Shown here: positions 26,901 through 36,426 of the stretch, one piece after another | Position numbering within the stretch: the first letter of the stretch is position 1 | How the letters are laid out: each line of letters opens with the position of its first letter | Assembly (NCBI GenBank): GCA_964573705.1 | Contig: CAZNLT010000004.1 | Coordinates: forward strand, 1-64,000 | Source of the DNA: JAABSQ01 sp964573705 | GTDB lineage: Bacteria; Desulfobacterota; Desulfobacteria; Desulfobacterales; Desulfococcaceae | Direction of reading: 5' to 3' | Length of the DNA stretch: 64,000 bases | Position numbers and translations under genes: made by a program | Notes under the pieces: model-generated | Told to the model about the DNA's origin: nothing | What the model saw: only the letters and a program-made list of their open reading frames with translations | The model's database searches: none

Positions 26901-27112
26901 CTTTGGTTCCTCCTTAAAACAATTTAATAGTATTCTCCTCCAAAGAAATACAAAAACTTCAACTGACTACAGCACATCACCTCCTTCCGTCGCGTCCATC
27001 ACCAAAGGTATTCGGTTAAACGGTATTCTTCATTCTCAAAAAAAGCCGAATCCCTGCGGCCGGGGGTCGAATTTCCCACCGAAGCGCAAATTCGCGGCCC
27101 GACCGTTTGGGT

Positions 27113-29430
27113 TCAGTTTCCGAAGGGCCGGTTTTTCAGAAAGTCGTCCACCTGCTCCCGGGTGGATTTGGGTTTCTCCTTCTCCTTCTGTTTCGGTTGA
27201 CCGGTTTCCCGGGATGGGTCCGCCGGCGCCGTTTCTTTTTTCTCCGGATTGAGATTCAGGAAGTCTTTGAATTCCTCCTTTTTCTGCTTGACCAGCTCAT
27301 CCAACCCCTTTTCAGGATCTTTGAGGATTTCGGTGACGGTCTCTTTCGGCACCATTTGGATCATGGCTTTGACATCCGGCCGGAATGTCGGGGATGAAAA
27401 GGAGCCCCCGACCACCACCGGCACCATATACCCGGTCCGTTTTTCGGTATCTCCCTGGCCTTTGGCGGTGGCCACGAACTTTGGGGTGATCCGCAGGTCG
27501 AGCTCTTCTTCCACCAGATCCGCCCGGCCGGACACGGTGGCCCGGAGAAAAGGTGAAATCAATGCGGCTTCGGGGATCTTCACCAGGCCGTCCGTGATCT
27601 CGAACCCCAGGGTCAACTCCGAAAAATCGGTCCGGGCTTGAGAGGTCCCGGGTTTCGAAGCGGGCGTGTTTCCGCCTTTCTTGAGCCCCAGAAGGGTAAA
27701 GGCCGTGTCCACATTGCGCACCATGGCGGTTAAATCAACCCCTTTGATGGCGCCGTCTTTAAACACAAAAAGCCCCTGGCCGTCCAGGGTTTGTTTGATC
27801 CGATCCGGATCCGTCCCCTCCATACTCAAGGACAGCTCGGCCCGGGTGGCGCCTTCCATCAGGTCCTGGTTCATGACGTCTCGAACAAGTGAGCCCACCT
27901 GAACCCCTTCCACCTTCAGATCCAATCGGCTCGCAGGCACCTCCCGGCCCAGGTCGGCACCGCCCTGGGCGGTTATATTCCCTCTATACAAATTTAAGGT
28001 CAAGGGGTCCAGTCGGAAAATGCCATTTTCTCCGAAAATTTTCAACCGCATATCCTGGATTTCGGCGCCGGCCGCCTTGAGTCGTCCGATGCGGGCTTCA
28101 CCGTTTACCCGCAGTTTTCGCAGAGGTTCCAGATCGACCGCCGAGGGTTCGCCGGGCGGTTCTTTTTTCGGTGATTCGGGCTCTGCCGGTGAATCGGAAG
28201 GCGGGGGAAGGTAGCGGTCCAGGTCGATGGCATCCAGCCGGGTGTCGAATCGAATATCCGGGGACTTCGGATTACTGACCGAGGCGGAAAAAGTGAGGGT
28301 GGACCGGTCCAGTTGAAGGGTTCCGTCCGACACGGACAGGGAGGAGGGGGCGGCGGCGATCTTTCCCTGAAACCCGATCCGGGAGAGCGCTTCGGGATCG
28401 GTGGTNNNNNNNNNNNNNNNNNNNNNNNNNNNNNNNNNNNNNNNNNNNNNNNNNNNNNNNNNNNNNNNNNNNNNNNNNNNNNNNNNNNNNNNNNNNNNNN
28501 NNNNNCGGCGGCGATCTTTCCCTGAAACCCGATCCGGGAGAGCGCTTCGGGATCGGTGGTTTCCACGGGGAACGGTTGGTTGAGTGCCGACATCACCTTT
28601 CGGGGTGAAAACGGCTCGATTCGAAGATCCAGGTCCACCGCAGGCGCGGTGGTCGGCTCCTGAATTCGGCCCTTGAGCTGAGCGGTGATCTCCCCCAGCC
28701 CGCCGACGGCGATGTCGAAGGGGATGGTTTCTTTGCCGGGCTGTTTGCCCACCGGTCCGATCTTTCCTTCCATGGAGACCGGTTTTCCGTCTACGACCGC
28801 GGAAAAGGTAATGGGGACCGGGGCTTCCAGAGAGACGTCCGTAATCCGCAGGTTGACCTCCGTGATCTCCTTTTCCAGGCCGCCGGCCGCATCGGCCCAC
28901 AGCAGTGAGCCGTCGGTGACGGAAAAATCATCGATGGCCAGGGCGTTGACGGGAAGCCCTGCGGCCGGAGCGTCGGGTTCGGGCGCTGACGGGGCCTCCT
29001 TCTTCGGCGGTGTGTTCTTGGGCGGGGGGCCGCCGAGGGCCTCCCAGTTTCCTTTTCCCGAAGCATTCTTTTCCAGAATGATTCGAGGTTGCCCAAGCAC
29101 GAAGCGTTTGACCTGAATATCCTTGGACAGGAGCGGAAGAAGCTTGACCCGCACGTCGAAAGATTGAACCGTCAGCAGTTTTTCACGGGTGAATTCGGGC
29201 GGATTGTCTACGGAAAGGTCGGATAGAGACACCCCGACCCAGGGAAACAGAGAGAGTTCCATATCCCCGGCGAGATGAACCTTCAGCCCCAGTGTCCGGG
29301 ACGCCTTCTGTTCGATGGTGGGCTTGTAGGTCTCGATGTCCACCAGGGCCGGAATCAGAAGCACCGCCAGCACCAGAAGGACCAGAAACCCTCCGAAGAG
29401 GAACAGAAACCATTTGACCCATTTACCCAT
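27113..29430 (-). CDS. AsmA-family protein, interrupted by an assembly gap
   Basis: The protein begins MGKWVKWFLFLFGG with an N-terminal membrane helix (about 6-28) and an AsmA-type start (IPALVDIETYKPTIEQKASRTLGLKVHLAG). It ends with an AsmA C-terminal region (MEGTDPDRIKQTLDGQG, then LTLGFEITDGLVKIPEA). AsmA-like proteins bridge inner and outer membranes for lipid transport. A 100-N gap splits the frame, but the flanks are a 55-bp exact duplicate; removing 155 bases joins the two halves in frame into one 720-residue protein of normal family size. It lies upstream of the OmpA genes on the same strand. Confidence 0.85.
28351..28560. other. Scaffold gap with identical 55-bp flanks
   Basis: Exactly 100 Ns (28406-28505) are flanked by two identical 55-bp sequences (28351-28405 and 28506-28560). 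This is the pattern of two contigs that overlap by an assembly k-mer of 55 and were joined with a default spacer. The real sequence probably contains one copy and no gap. Confidence 0.9.
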
Positions 29431-29539
29431 GGCGGTTCTCCGCCGGACTTCCGCTGTCCGTCCTGTTCGAATCCTTGTTCATCGGCTGCATTGAAGGGTT
29501 ATGTCCGGGGCGGAATCAGCCCGCCCCGGGAAGGAGGTC

Positions 29540-30850
29540 TTACTGAATCCGCTTGAATTCGGCGCGCCGGTTCAGACGGCGGCCTTCATCGGTTCTGTTG
29601 GAGGCCATGGGCCGGTGAAATCCGTATCCTTCCACTGCCAGCTGGTCCGGATTGACCCCTCTGCTGACCAGATAAGAGGTCACCGACATGGCCCGCCAGT
29701 GGGAGAGCTTCATGTTGTATTCTTCGGTCCAGATGGTGCAGGTATGGCCCTGAACCGCCAGCCGGACTTCCGGGTTGAGTTTCAGGACCCGGGCGATGTC
29801 GTCCAGCATCGGGCGGTATTCGGGTTTGATGTTCCACTTGTTGAGATCAAACCAGACCTTGCCGAGGATCCAGCAGCCGTCCTTGTCTACCTTGGCGCCC
29901 TTGGGCGTGCCGGGGCACTTGTCGAGGTCGTCGCATACGCCGTCATGGTCTTCGTCGGGGCAGGGTTCCAGTGCCATGGTCGGCGGTTCAAAGGTTCGAC
30001 CCCGGTGAAATACGTCATGAACGAACCGGTCCATGTTGTCGTCCGGAATCAGGTCGTTGGAGGTGACCATGTATCCGCATTTCCCTTCACGGGCGATGTT
30101 TCGGAGCAGTTCGTACTTGTCGTGATATTTGGGCTTGTTTTTGGGCGTGTTCGCCTGCTCAAAGGGGATATCGTCGCCCACCGCCACCGTGTAGATACAG
30201 ATGCGGTCGCCGTAGCGCTGCTTGATTCTTCTGGCCGCGTCCACCGGGTCGGGGTCCTGGGTCAGGATCTTGCCGTCGCTGATGATCACCAGCGCCAGGT
30301 ATTCGTCTTCGGGGGCCAGAGAAAGGTCGTCGCCGGCCTTATCGATGGCCAGGGCCAGCGGGCTTTTCCCCCCGGCCCACCGAACGATTTCGATGGCCTC
30401 TGCGAAGTCCTGGCGGTCGTACCGGGTCATTCCGTACAGGAGAGAGGTCGGCGTCGTGAATGCGCCGGCTTCCCATCCGTACCGCCGAAGCCCTCCGAAC
30501 AAGGGCCGTTCGGGGGTTTTTTGGTTGAAGCGGCGGGTGATATCCTTGGCGACCTTGAGTTTGATCTGCTGCTGATAGGGCAGGAATTTGGACCCGGAGG
30601 CATCCAGAATCACCAAAAAATTGTCCACCTCTTCTTCCATGTATCGACCGAACTCGAGAGTTTCCGGGTCCACCACAAACGAATCCGGTGACGGAGACGG
30701 CGGATGCACAGCGGAATCCGGTTCCGCGCCGGCTTCCCGGTTTTCCAGGGCCTCGGGGTCGAACTCCTGTTGCGGCGTCTGCGCCGCGCAGCTCGCCAGC
30801 ACCATGCCTACGATCATCAAAAGCACAACCCTCAGACACGTTCTAGCCAT
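29540..30850 (-). CDS. Lipoprotein with von Willebrand A, TSP3 and OmpA domains (second paralogue)
   Basis: A 436-residue paralogue of the 24431-25729 product. It has lipobox LASC (Cys21), a vWA domain with MIDAS DASGS at 83-87, one clear TSP3 unit (DEDHDGVCDDLDKCP) and a C-terminal OmpA domain. In this copy the DAP-binding aspartate of the GHTD motif is replaced by cysteine (GHTC), while the arginine (LSHWRA) is kept, so peptidoglycan binding may be weakened or changed. It is upstream of the AsmA gene in the same direction and starts the envelope cluster. Confidence 0.87.
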   Translation of the reverse strand: MARTCLRVVLLMIVGMVLASCAAQTPQQEFDPEALENREAGAEPDSAVHPPSPSPDSFVVDPETLEFGRYMEEEVDNFLVILDASGSKFLPYQQQIKLKVAKDITRRFNQKTPERPLFGGLRRYGWEAGAFTTPTSLLYGMTRYDRQDFAEAIEIVRWAGGKSPLALAIDKAGDDLSLAPEDEYLALVIISDGKILTQDPDPVDAARRIKQRYGDRICIYTVAVGDDIPFEQANTPKNKPKYHDKYELLRNIAREGKCGYMVTSNDLIPDDNMDRFVHDVFHRGRTFEPPTMALEPCPDEDHDGVCDDLDKCPGTPKGAKVDKDGCWILGKVWFDLNKWNIKPEYRPMLDDIARVLKLNPEVRLAVQGHTCTIWTEEYNMKLSHWRAMSVTSYLVSRGVNPDQLAVEGYGFHRPMASNRTDEGRRLNRRAEFKRIQ

Positions 30851-31199
30851 CCTGTCACCTCCTGTGTCATCGTCACATGTATTAGTGAAAAGACATTCTC
30901 AGCGCAATACGGTGCGAAGCTTAGAATTTGATTATTATTTTTCGATGGTTTCAGACGGATTTATAACCGTTATAACCCCGGATTTCTTCTATTGCCATCT
31001 TCATAGTATAGGTGTTTGAAAACTTCAACCTTTTCCTGAGAACCTGTTTGAAAAGTACCGGATGTGCGCGGTTTGCCCCGGACTTTGGCGGCAGGCATAC
31101 CGATGGGTGGTGTGCCTGCCGGGGTGCGGTCCGGCGTTTCGGCCGGGCATGAAAAAGTCTCGATGGACACTGTACAACCCCCCTGGATTATGCCATAAT

Positions 31200-31230
31200 A
31201 TACCATATAATCGATTTGATTATATGGTAT
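31200..31230. promoter_or_regulatory. 13-bp perfect inverted repeat in an AT-rich intergenic region
   Basis: ATACCATATAATC (31200-31212) and its exact complement (31218-31230) are separated by five bases. It lies in the 472-base gap between the divergent lipoprotein gene and the small gene before dusB, about 90 bases ahead of the latter. It could be an operator or an RNA hairpin. No T-run terminator context and no gene was seen in the rest of the gap. Confidence 0.6.
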
Positions 31231-31322
31231 TTTCCCCGTGTTTGCCACATCCGGAGCTGATTCGGAATGAGCGGCCCGGGGATATCCCATGGAAGACCGA
31301 ACGTCAAAGGAATCGCAAAAAC

Positions 31323-31667
31323 ATGGCCCAAGAGAAAGATCTCGTTTTGATTTATTTCGAAGACAAACCCCTCGTCTTCGCCCGTATCGAGGAAATCCAT
31401 CCGGATGTCAAGCCGGACTGGTATCAGGTGAAACTGCTTCTGCTTCAGGTGCCGCTTCAGCCGGTCACCTGGATTCTCCGAACCGCCTACATCAACGGAG
31501 ATGAGTTTACCATGAACGGAAAGCGGATGCGGCTGGAGCGGGTGGAAAATCCGGAAAAGGCGGAGACCGAGGCTTCCGACGCTTCAGAGGCGGAGGTGCA
31601 GGCGGAAAAAACCGGTGCCGCCGGCGATGCCAAAGTGATTTCCTTGACCGATCGCAAGAAAAAATGA
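31323..31667 (+). CDS. Conserved hypothetical protein upstream of dusB
   Basis: A 114-residue protein starting MAQEKDLVLIYFEDKPLVFARIEEI. The first 70 residues look like a compact beta-rich domain (VKLLLLQVPLQPVTWILR, INGDEFTMNGKRMRLERV); the tail (about 75-114) is an acidic E/A-rich linker ending in a basic DRKKK. The stop codon overlaps the dusB start (ATGA), so the two are translationally coupled. I do not recognise the family. A longer in-frame extension exists upstream but reads across the inverted repeat and lacks a ribosome site. Confidence 0.7.
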   Translation: MAQEKDLVLIYFEDKPLVFARIEEIHPDVKPDWYQVKLLLLQVPLQPVTWILRTAYINGDEFTMNGKRMRLERVENPEKAETEASDASEAEVQAEKTGAAGDAKVISLTDRKKK

Positions 31668-32707
31668 ACCTGGATCAAGGCCTTCAGATCGGAAAAGTCG
31701 CCCTTCCGAATCGAACCGTTCTGGCGCCCCTGGCCGGCATCACCAACCTGCCGATGCGGCTGCTGGCCAAAGAGGCCGGGTGCGGTCTGGTCTGCTCCGA
31801 AATGATCAGCGCCAACGGGCTGGTTCATGATTCCCACAAAACCTGGCGCCTGATGGACAGCACACCCGAAGAAAAGCCCTTGTCGGTGCAGATCTTCGGG
31901 TCCGATCCCGGGATTATGGCCGAGGCCGCCCGACGGGTAGAGGCGGGGGGGTGCGATATCCTGGATATCAATTTCGGGTGCTCCGTCAAAAAGGTGGTGA
32001 AGACCGGTGCCGGGGCCGCCCTGATGCGGACGCCCGAGACGGCCCGGGCGGTGCTTCGAGCGGTCAGGCACGTGATTTCGATTCCCCTGACCATCAAGAT
32101 TCGAAGCGGATGGGACGCCTCCGGAGAGGCTGCCCTGGCGATCGCTCGGATGGCCGAAGACTGTGGGGTCAATGCCGTGGCGGTGCACCCGCGGGCGGCG
32201 ACCCAGGGATTCAGAGGATGTGCCGATTGGTCCGTCATTTATCGGGTTAAAAACACGGTCGCCATTCCGGTCATCGGAAACGGGGACATTCAGACCCCGG
32301 AAGATGCGTTGAAGATGCAAACGGAGACCGGGTGCGACGGGGTGATGATCGGGCGGGCGGCCATCGGCACCCCCTGGATTTTTTCCGGAATTCTGGCCCT
32401 GGAGCGGGGGGCCGACCCGGTCGAGGAGGCGATCCCCCTTCGGTTTGAGGCGATGATCCGGTATCTTCGGGCATCGGTGGAATACCTCGGGGAATCCCAT
32501 GCCTCCTACATGATGCGAAGCCGGCTGGGCTGGTTTGTCAAAGGGCTTCCCCACAACTGCCGTTTCAGAGAATCCATCAAGCGGATCTCCAGCGAAGCCG
32601 AAGGGTTGGCGTTGATTCATGCCTATGAACGGATGGTCACCGGTTCAGCGGACCGCGTCCGTAACGAATCCGCCGGGGGGAAGGCCGACGCATCGGCGGC
32701 GGTATAA
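31664..32707 (+). CDS. dusB: tRNA-dihydrouridine synthase
   Basis: A 347-residue flavoenzyme that reduces uridines in the tRNA D-loop. The TIM barrel (residues 1-240) shows the Dus signatures LAPLAGITNLPMR, CSEMISANGL, a catalytic cysteine in NFGCSVKKVVKTGAGAALM (about residue 106), IRSGWD and VHPRAATQGF, plus GNGDI and GCDGVMIGRAAIG for FMN phosphate. The helical C-terminal domain follows. It overlaps the upstream gene by four bases. Confidence 0.92.
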   Translation: MNLDQGLQIGKVALPNRTVLAPLAGITNLPMRLLAKEAGCGLVCSEMISANGLVHDSHKTWRLMDSTPEEKPLSVQIFGSDPGIMAEAARRVEAGGCDILDINFGCSVKKVVKTGAGAALMRTPETARAVLRAVRHVISIPLTIKIRSGWDASGEAALAIARMAEDCGVNAVAVHPRAATQGFRGCADWSVIYRVKNTVAIPVIGNGDIQTPEDALKMQTETGCDGVMIGRAAIGTPWIFSGILALERGADPVEEAIPLRFEAMIRYLRASVEYLGESHASYMMRSRLGWFVKGLPHNCRFRESIKRISSEAEGLALIHAYERMVTGSADRVRNESAGGKADASAAV

Positions 32708-32732
32708 GAGCTGGGTTCAGAAAGGAGGGCAG

Positions 32733-33095
32733 ATGTCAAAAACAGCACTGGTTCCGGCGGCCTCAACCTGCTCTCCCTGTTGCACAACCAAGAGCGGATC
32801 TTTTCGAATCGGGCCTTTTGGGTCATCGGCATCTGCGGCATCCTGCCGGATCTCTTGAACCCCCATCTTCGGCTGACCGCCCGGTTGACCAGCTGGACCC
32901 ATACCCTCTGCTTTCTGGCAGCCTGTTTTGCGGTGATCGCCTTCCTCCGGTATCGGTGTTCCCAATCCAATGATTTGCGTTCCGGTCCGCAAAGGCCGGA
33001 TGCGGCTGGGCGCCTGGCAGCAGGTGGTCCTGATCAACCACGACAACCGCTCCCGGACACGGACGGTCGAGGTCACGGTGATCGGCGTCGGTTGA
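32733..33095 (+). pseudogene. Decayed region: membrane-protein fragment fused to a YjbQ-like C-terminus
   Basis: A perfect ribosome site (AAAGGAGG) precedes ATG 32733, but that frame stops at 32858. The next frame (from 32735) reads GGLNLLSLLHNQERIF...GICGILPDLLNPHLRL...SWTHTL, resembling the start of YdjM-like membrane metal-dependent hydrolases. From 32970 a third frame reads VPVRKGRMRLGAWQQVVLI and on to TVEVTVIGVG, which matches the C-terminal 40 residues of the YjbQ/UPF0047 family, without its N-terminus. Frameshifts plus a deletion joining two neighbours explain this. The rest of the 464-base gap between dusB and the next gene shows nothing else. Confidence 0.5.
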
Positions 33096-33171
33096 TCGAA
33101 TATACCCGTGAGCTCGGGTTTGGAATACGTTTGCAGGAACTCATGACATCGTTTTTGGGAGGAGACAATCC

Positions 33172-33519
33172 ATGCCGATGATAAAAATCCTACAGGAAGC
33201 CAAGAAGTTTGAGATTCAGCCCTATAAGCGCCCCAAGCATATTACCGATTTAAAGGAGGAGAACGTCCCCTTTTCCGGTTCTCCCCTGCGCCACCCGCAT
33301 GACGCCTCCAAGATCATTCTGGTGGTGGATCCCTACAGCAATAACACCTTCTATTATGAATTCAAAACCGAGGACATCGCTTTTGTGGAAGAACTGCCCT
33401 CGGTGGTGAGTATCGAAGGGGAAAATGTCAATATGGCCCGGGTCTGGATCAAAAAGCGGCGGGTCGGATTGCGGTGCACCCCTTTCGTAGTGGAGGATAT
33501 CAAACGGGTTCAGCGCTGA
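33172..33519 (+). CDS. Small conserved protein of unknown function
   Basis: A 115-residue protein beginning MPMIKILQEAKKFEIQPYKR, with a strong GGGAGGAG ribosome site. The conserved core is VPFSGSPLRHPHDASKIILV, a FYYEFKTEDIAFVEELP stretch, and an ARVWIKKRRVGLRCTPFVVED end. I recall similar proteins in sulfate-reducer genomes, some labelled as pyrophosphatase, but I see no pyrophosphatase motif and make no functional claim. It is followed by a bidirectional terminator and converges on fdhA. Confidence 0.75.
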   Translation: MPMIKILQEAKKFEIQPYKRPKHITDLKEENVPFSGSPLRHPHDASKIILVVDPYSNNTFYYEFKTEDIAFVEELPSVVSIEGENVNMARVWIKKRRVGLRCTPFVVEDIKRVQR

Positions 33520-33535
33520 AAGGGTTTTTATGCCC

Positions 33536-33579
33536 AAAAAAAACGCCTTCGAGGAGTTGCCTCCCGAAGGCGTTTTTTT
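33536..33579. terminator. Bidirectional terminator between convergent genes
   Basis: AAAAAAACGCCTTCG pairs with CGAAGGCGTTTTTTT (33565-33579), with an inner GAGG/CCTC stem. A-run and T-run on either side allow it to end transcription from both the 33172 gene and fdhA (stop at 33613). Confidence 0.88.
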
Positions 33580-33612
33580 GGTGGGAAGTGTTCGAGCCCG
33601 TGTCCGGGTTCG

Positions 33613-36381
33613 TTATGCCGCCTTAGACAGCCTGACGGCGCAAACTTTATACTCCGGAATGCCGGAGACCGGATCCAGAGCCGCATTGGTCAGCTTGTTG
33701 GCGGCCGCTTCCGCGTAATGGAAGGGGATGAAGACCGTTCCGGTCACCGCCTTGGTGGAGACCTTGACCCGAACCAGGATCCTGCCCCGGCGGGAGGCCA
33801 TTTCGACCATATCTCCGTTTTTGATGTCGTAAGCCTGCGCATCCGCCATGGAAATTTCCACAAAGCTTTCCGGGGCTTTGAAATTCAGGCCGGCCGATTT
33901 CCGGGTCATGGTGCCGGTGTGATACTGGTACAGCACCCGTCCGGTGGTCAATCTCAGCGGATATTCCTCATCGGTGGGTTCGGCCGGAGGAATATAATCG
34001 ATGGCGTGAAAATTGCCCAGACCGATGGGGAACTGATCCTTGTGCAGGATCGGGGTACCCGGGTGTTCGGTATTGGGGCAGGGCCAGTGAAGCCCCTCAT
34101 AGTCGATGCGTTCATAGGTGATGCCGCCGTAAGAAGGGGTGACCGTGGCGATCTCCGCCATAATGGCTTCGGCGTTCGGGTACTTCATTTCATACCCCAT
34201 TCGGGTGGCGATCTCGCAGGTGATCTCCCAGTCGGTTTTGACCCCGGCCGGCGGTTCCACCGCTTTCCGGATCCGCTGCACCCGGCGTTCGGTGTTGGTG
34301 AAGGCGCCGTCTTTTTCCGCGAAACAGGCCGAGGGGAGCACCACATCCGCTTTCTGGGCCGTTTCCGACAGAAAAATATCCTGAACCACCAGGAAATCGA
34401 GGTTGGCCATCGATTTCTCCAGATGGTTCAGATCGGGATCGGAGACCAGCGGGTTTTCCCCGATGATATACAGCGCCTTGAGTTCTCCCGACAGCGCCTT
34501 GGGAATCATTTCGGTGACCTTGAGCCCGACCGTGTCGCTCAAACCGGTTACGCCCCAGGCCTCCTCCATCTTCTTTTTGGCGTCGGCGCTGGTGACCGGC
34601 TGATACCCGGTGTAGACATTGGGCAGAATCCCCATGTCGCAGGCGCCCTGGACGTTGTTCTGGCCCCGAAGCGGGTTGACCCCGCCGCCCTCGATGCCCA
34701 TGTTGCCGCAGAGCATGGCCAGATTGGCCAGGGATTTGACATTGTCGGTGCCGGTGATGTGCTGGGTGATTCCCATGCAGTAGAGGATCGACCCGGCTTT
34801 GGCCGAGGCGAACATTCGGGCCGCGCCCTCGATCTGTGCCGCCGGAATGCCGGTGACCTCTTCCACGTACTCGGGGGTGAATTTTTCCAACGTCTTTTTG
34901 AGGTCTTCGAACCCTTTGGTTCGGTTCTTTACAAATTCTTTGTCGTAGAGATCTTCCTTGATGATGACGTGCATCAACCCATTGATCCAGGCCACATCGG
35001 TGCCCAGATTGGGACGGAGCCACTGATGGGCGAACCGGGTCATGCGGATCCGCCGGGGGTCGACCACGATCAGCCGCGTCCCATTGAATTTCACCGCCCG
35101 CTTCACAAAAGAGGAGATGACCGGATGGTTTTCGGTGGTGTTGGACCCGGTGATTAAAATGACATCGGCCTTTTCAATATCGCCGATGGTGTTCGTCATT
35201 GCGCCACTTCCGAATGCTGCGGCCAGACCGGCCACGGTGGAGCTATGTCAGAGACGGGCGCAGTGGTCGATGTTGTTGGTCTTGAGCACCGCCCGGGTGA
35301 ATTTGTTGGCGACGTAATTCTCTTCGTTGCTGATCCGGGCCGAAGCCAATACCCCGATGCTGTCGCCGCTGTAGTCCTTTTGAATTCTGCCGAGATTTTC
35401 CGCCACCCGGTTCAGGGCTTCATCCCAGGATGCCTCCCGGAATTCTCCGTTTTCTTTGATGAGCGGTTTTGACAGCCGTTCCGGGGACCCGATGAAGTCG
35501 TATCCGAACCGGCCCTTGACGCACAAAGAGCCGTAGTTGGGGGATACATCCTCCACCCCGGTCACCTTGACGACCTTGCCTTTTTTGGAGTGCAGATGAA
35601 TCTGGCAACCGACCCCGCAGTAGGTGCAGGTGGTGCGGGTCTTTTTGGTTTCCCAGGGGCGAACGGCGTACCGGGCGTCCTTTTCCACCAGGGCGCCGAC
35701 CGGGCAGGCCTGAAGGCATTCTCCGCAGAAGACGCAGTCGGAATCTTTATAGGGCCGGTCCCCGGCCGCAATGATCTTGGTTGCGGTGCCCCGAAAGCCG
35801 AAGCTGATGGCGTTGTTGACCTGGACGTCACAGCAGGCCTGTACGCACCGGCCGCACTTGATGCACCGGGAAAAGTCCCTGACGATGAACGGATTGACGT
35901 CCTCCATGGGGTAGGGCACATCGGTGCGGGGGAAGCGTTCCGCCGATACCTGGTATCGATAGGCCAGGTGCTGGAGTTCGCACTCCCCCCATACCGGGCA
36001 CATTTCCTCGGTTTTATCGTATTTATGGACTTCCAGCTGAAACTGGGTCCAGTCCTGGTCGTCGGCGATCCGAACCGCACAGTTGTGGTTTCCGGAGGAG
36101 AGCAACAGCTGAAGAATCAGCCGCCGGGCCTCGACCACCTTGGGGGATTCCGTCAGCACCTGCATTCCCTTGCCGGCCGGCGCCGCACAGGAAGCCACCA
36201 GGCTGCGGGCCCCTTTCACCTCCACCACGCACACCCGGCACTGGCCGGTGGGGGAGGCGTTTTTCATATGACACAGCGTCGGTATGTCGACGCTGTTTCT
36301 TTTCGCTACCTGAAGAATCGTTTCTCCGGGAGAGAAGGGAAACTCGTTCCCATTGATGATGATCGTGTTGTCTGCGTCCAT
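33613..36381 (-). CDS. fdhA: Selenocysteine formate dehydrogenase, NuoG-like alpha subunit
   Basis: One 922-residue gene read through an in-frame TGA at 35248-35250 (Sec378). The context HCARL-Sec-HSSTVAGLAAAF is the formate dehydrogenase active site. Order: N-terminal [2Fe-2S] domain (residues 1-80), a NuoG-like cysteine region to about 135, two [4Fe-4S] clusters (CIKCGRCVQACC, CVFCGECLQACP, about 165-225), the CTYCGVGC cluster of the molybdopterin domain (about 250), the catalytic domain, and a C-terminal molybdopterin-binding domain. It oxidises formate or reduces CO2. No signal peptide is seen, so it is cytoplasmic. No NADH or ferredoxin partner subunits are adjacent. AAGGAG precedes the ATG. 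Confidence 0.93.
35219..35250 (-). promoter_or_regulatory. Selenocysteine UGA codon with bacterial SECIS hairpin
   Basis: The UGA (35248-35250) is followed after 12 bases by GTGGCC-GGTCT-GGCCGC on the minus strand (35219-35235): a six-pair stem (one G-U) with apical loop GGUCU, like the GGUCU apex of the E. coli fdhF element recognised by SelB. Confidence 0.85.
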
Positions 36382-36426
36382 GCGTGTCTGTCTCCTTGGT
36401 AGAGTTGCGTTGCCTTATGCCATTTA

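Noticed and set aside
33613..35235. Separate molybdopterin oxidoreductase gene starting at GTG 35235
   Set aside because: The start lies inside the conserved active-site region; the upstream stop is UGA in a selenocysteine context, so it is part of fdhA.
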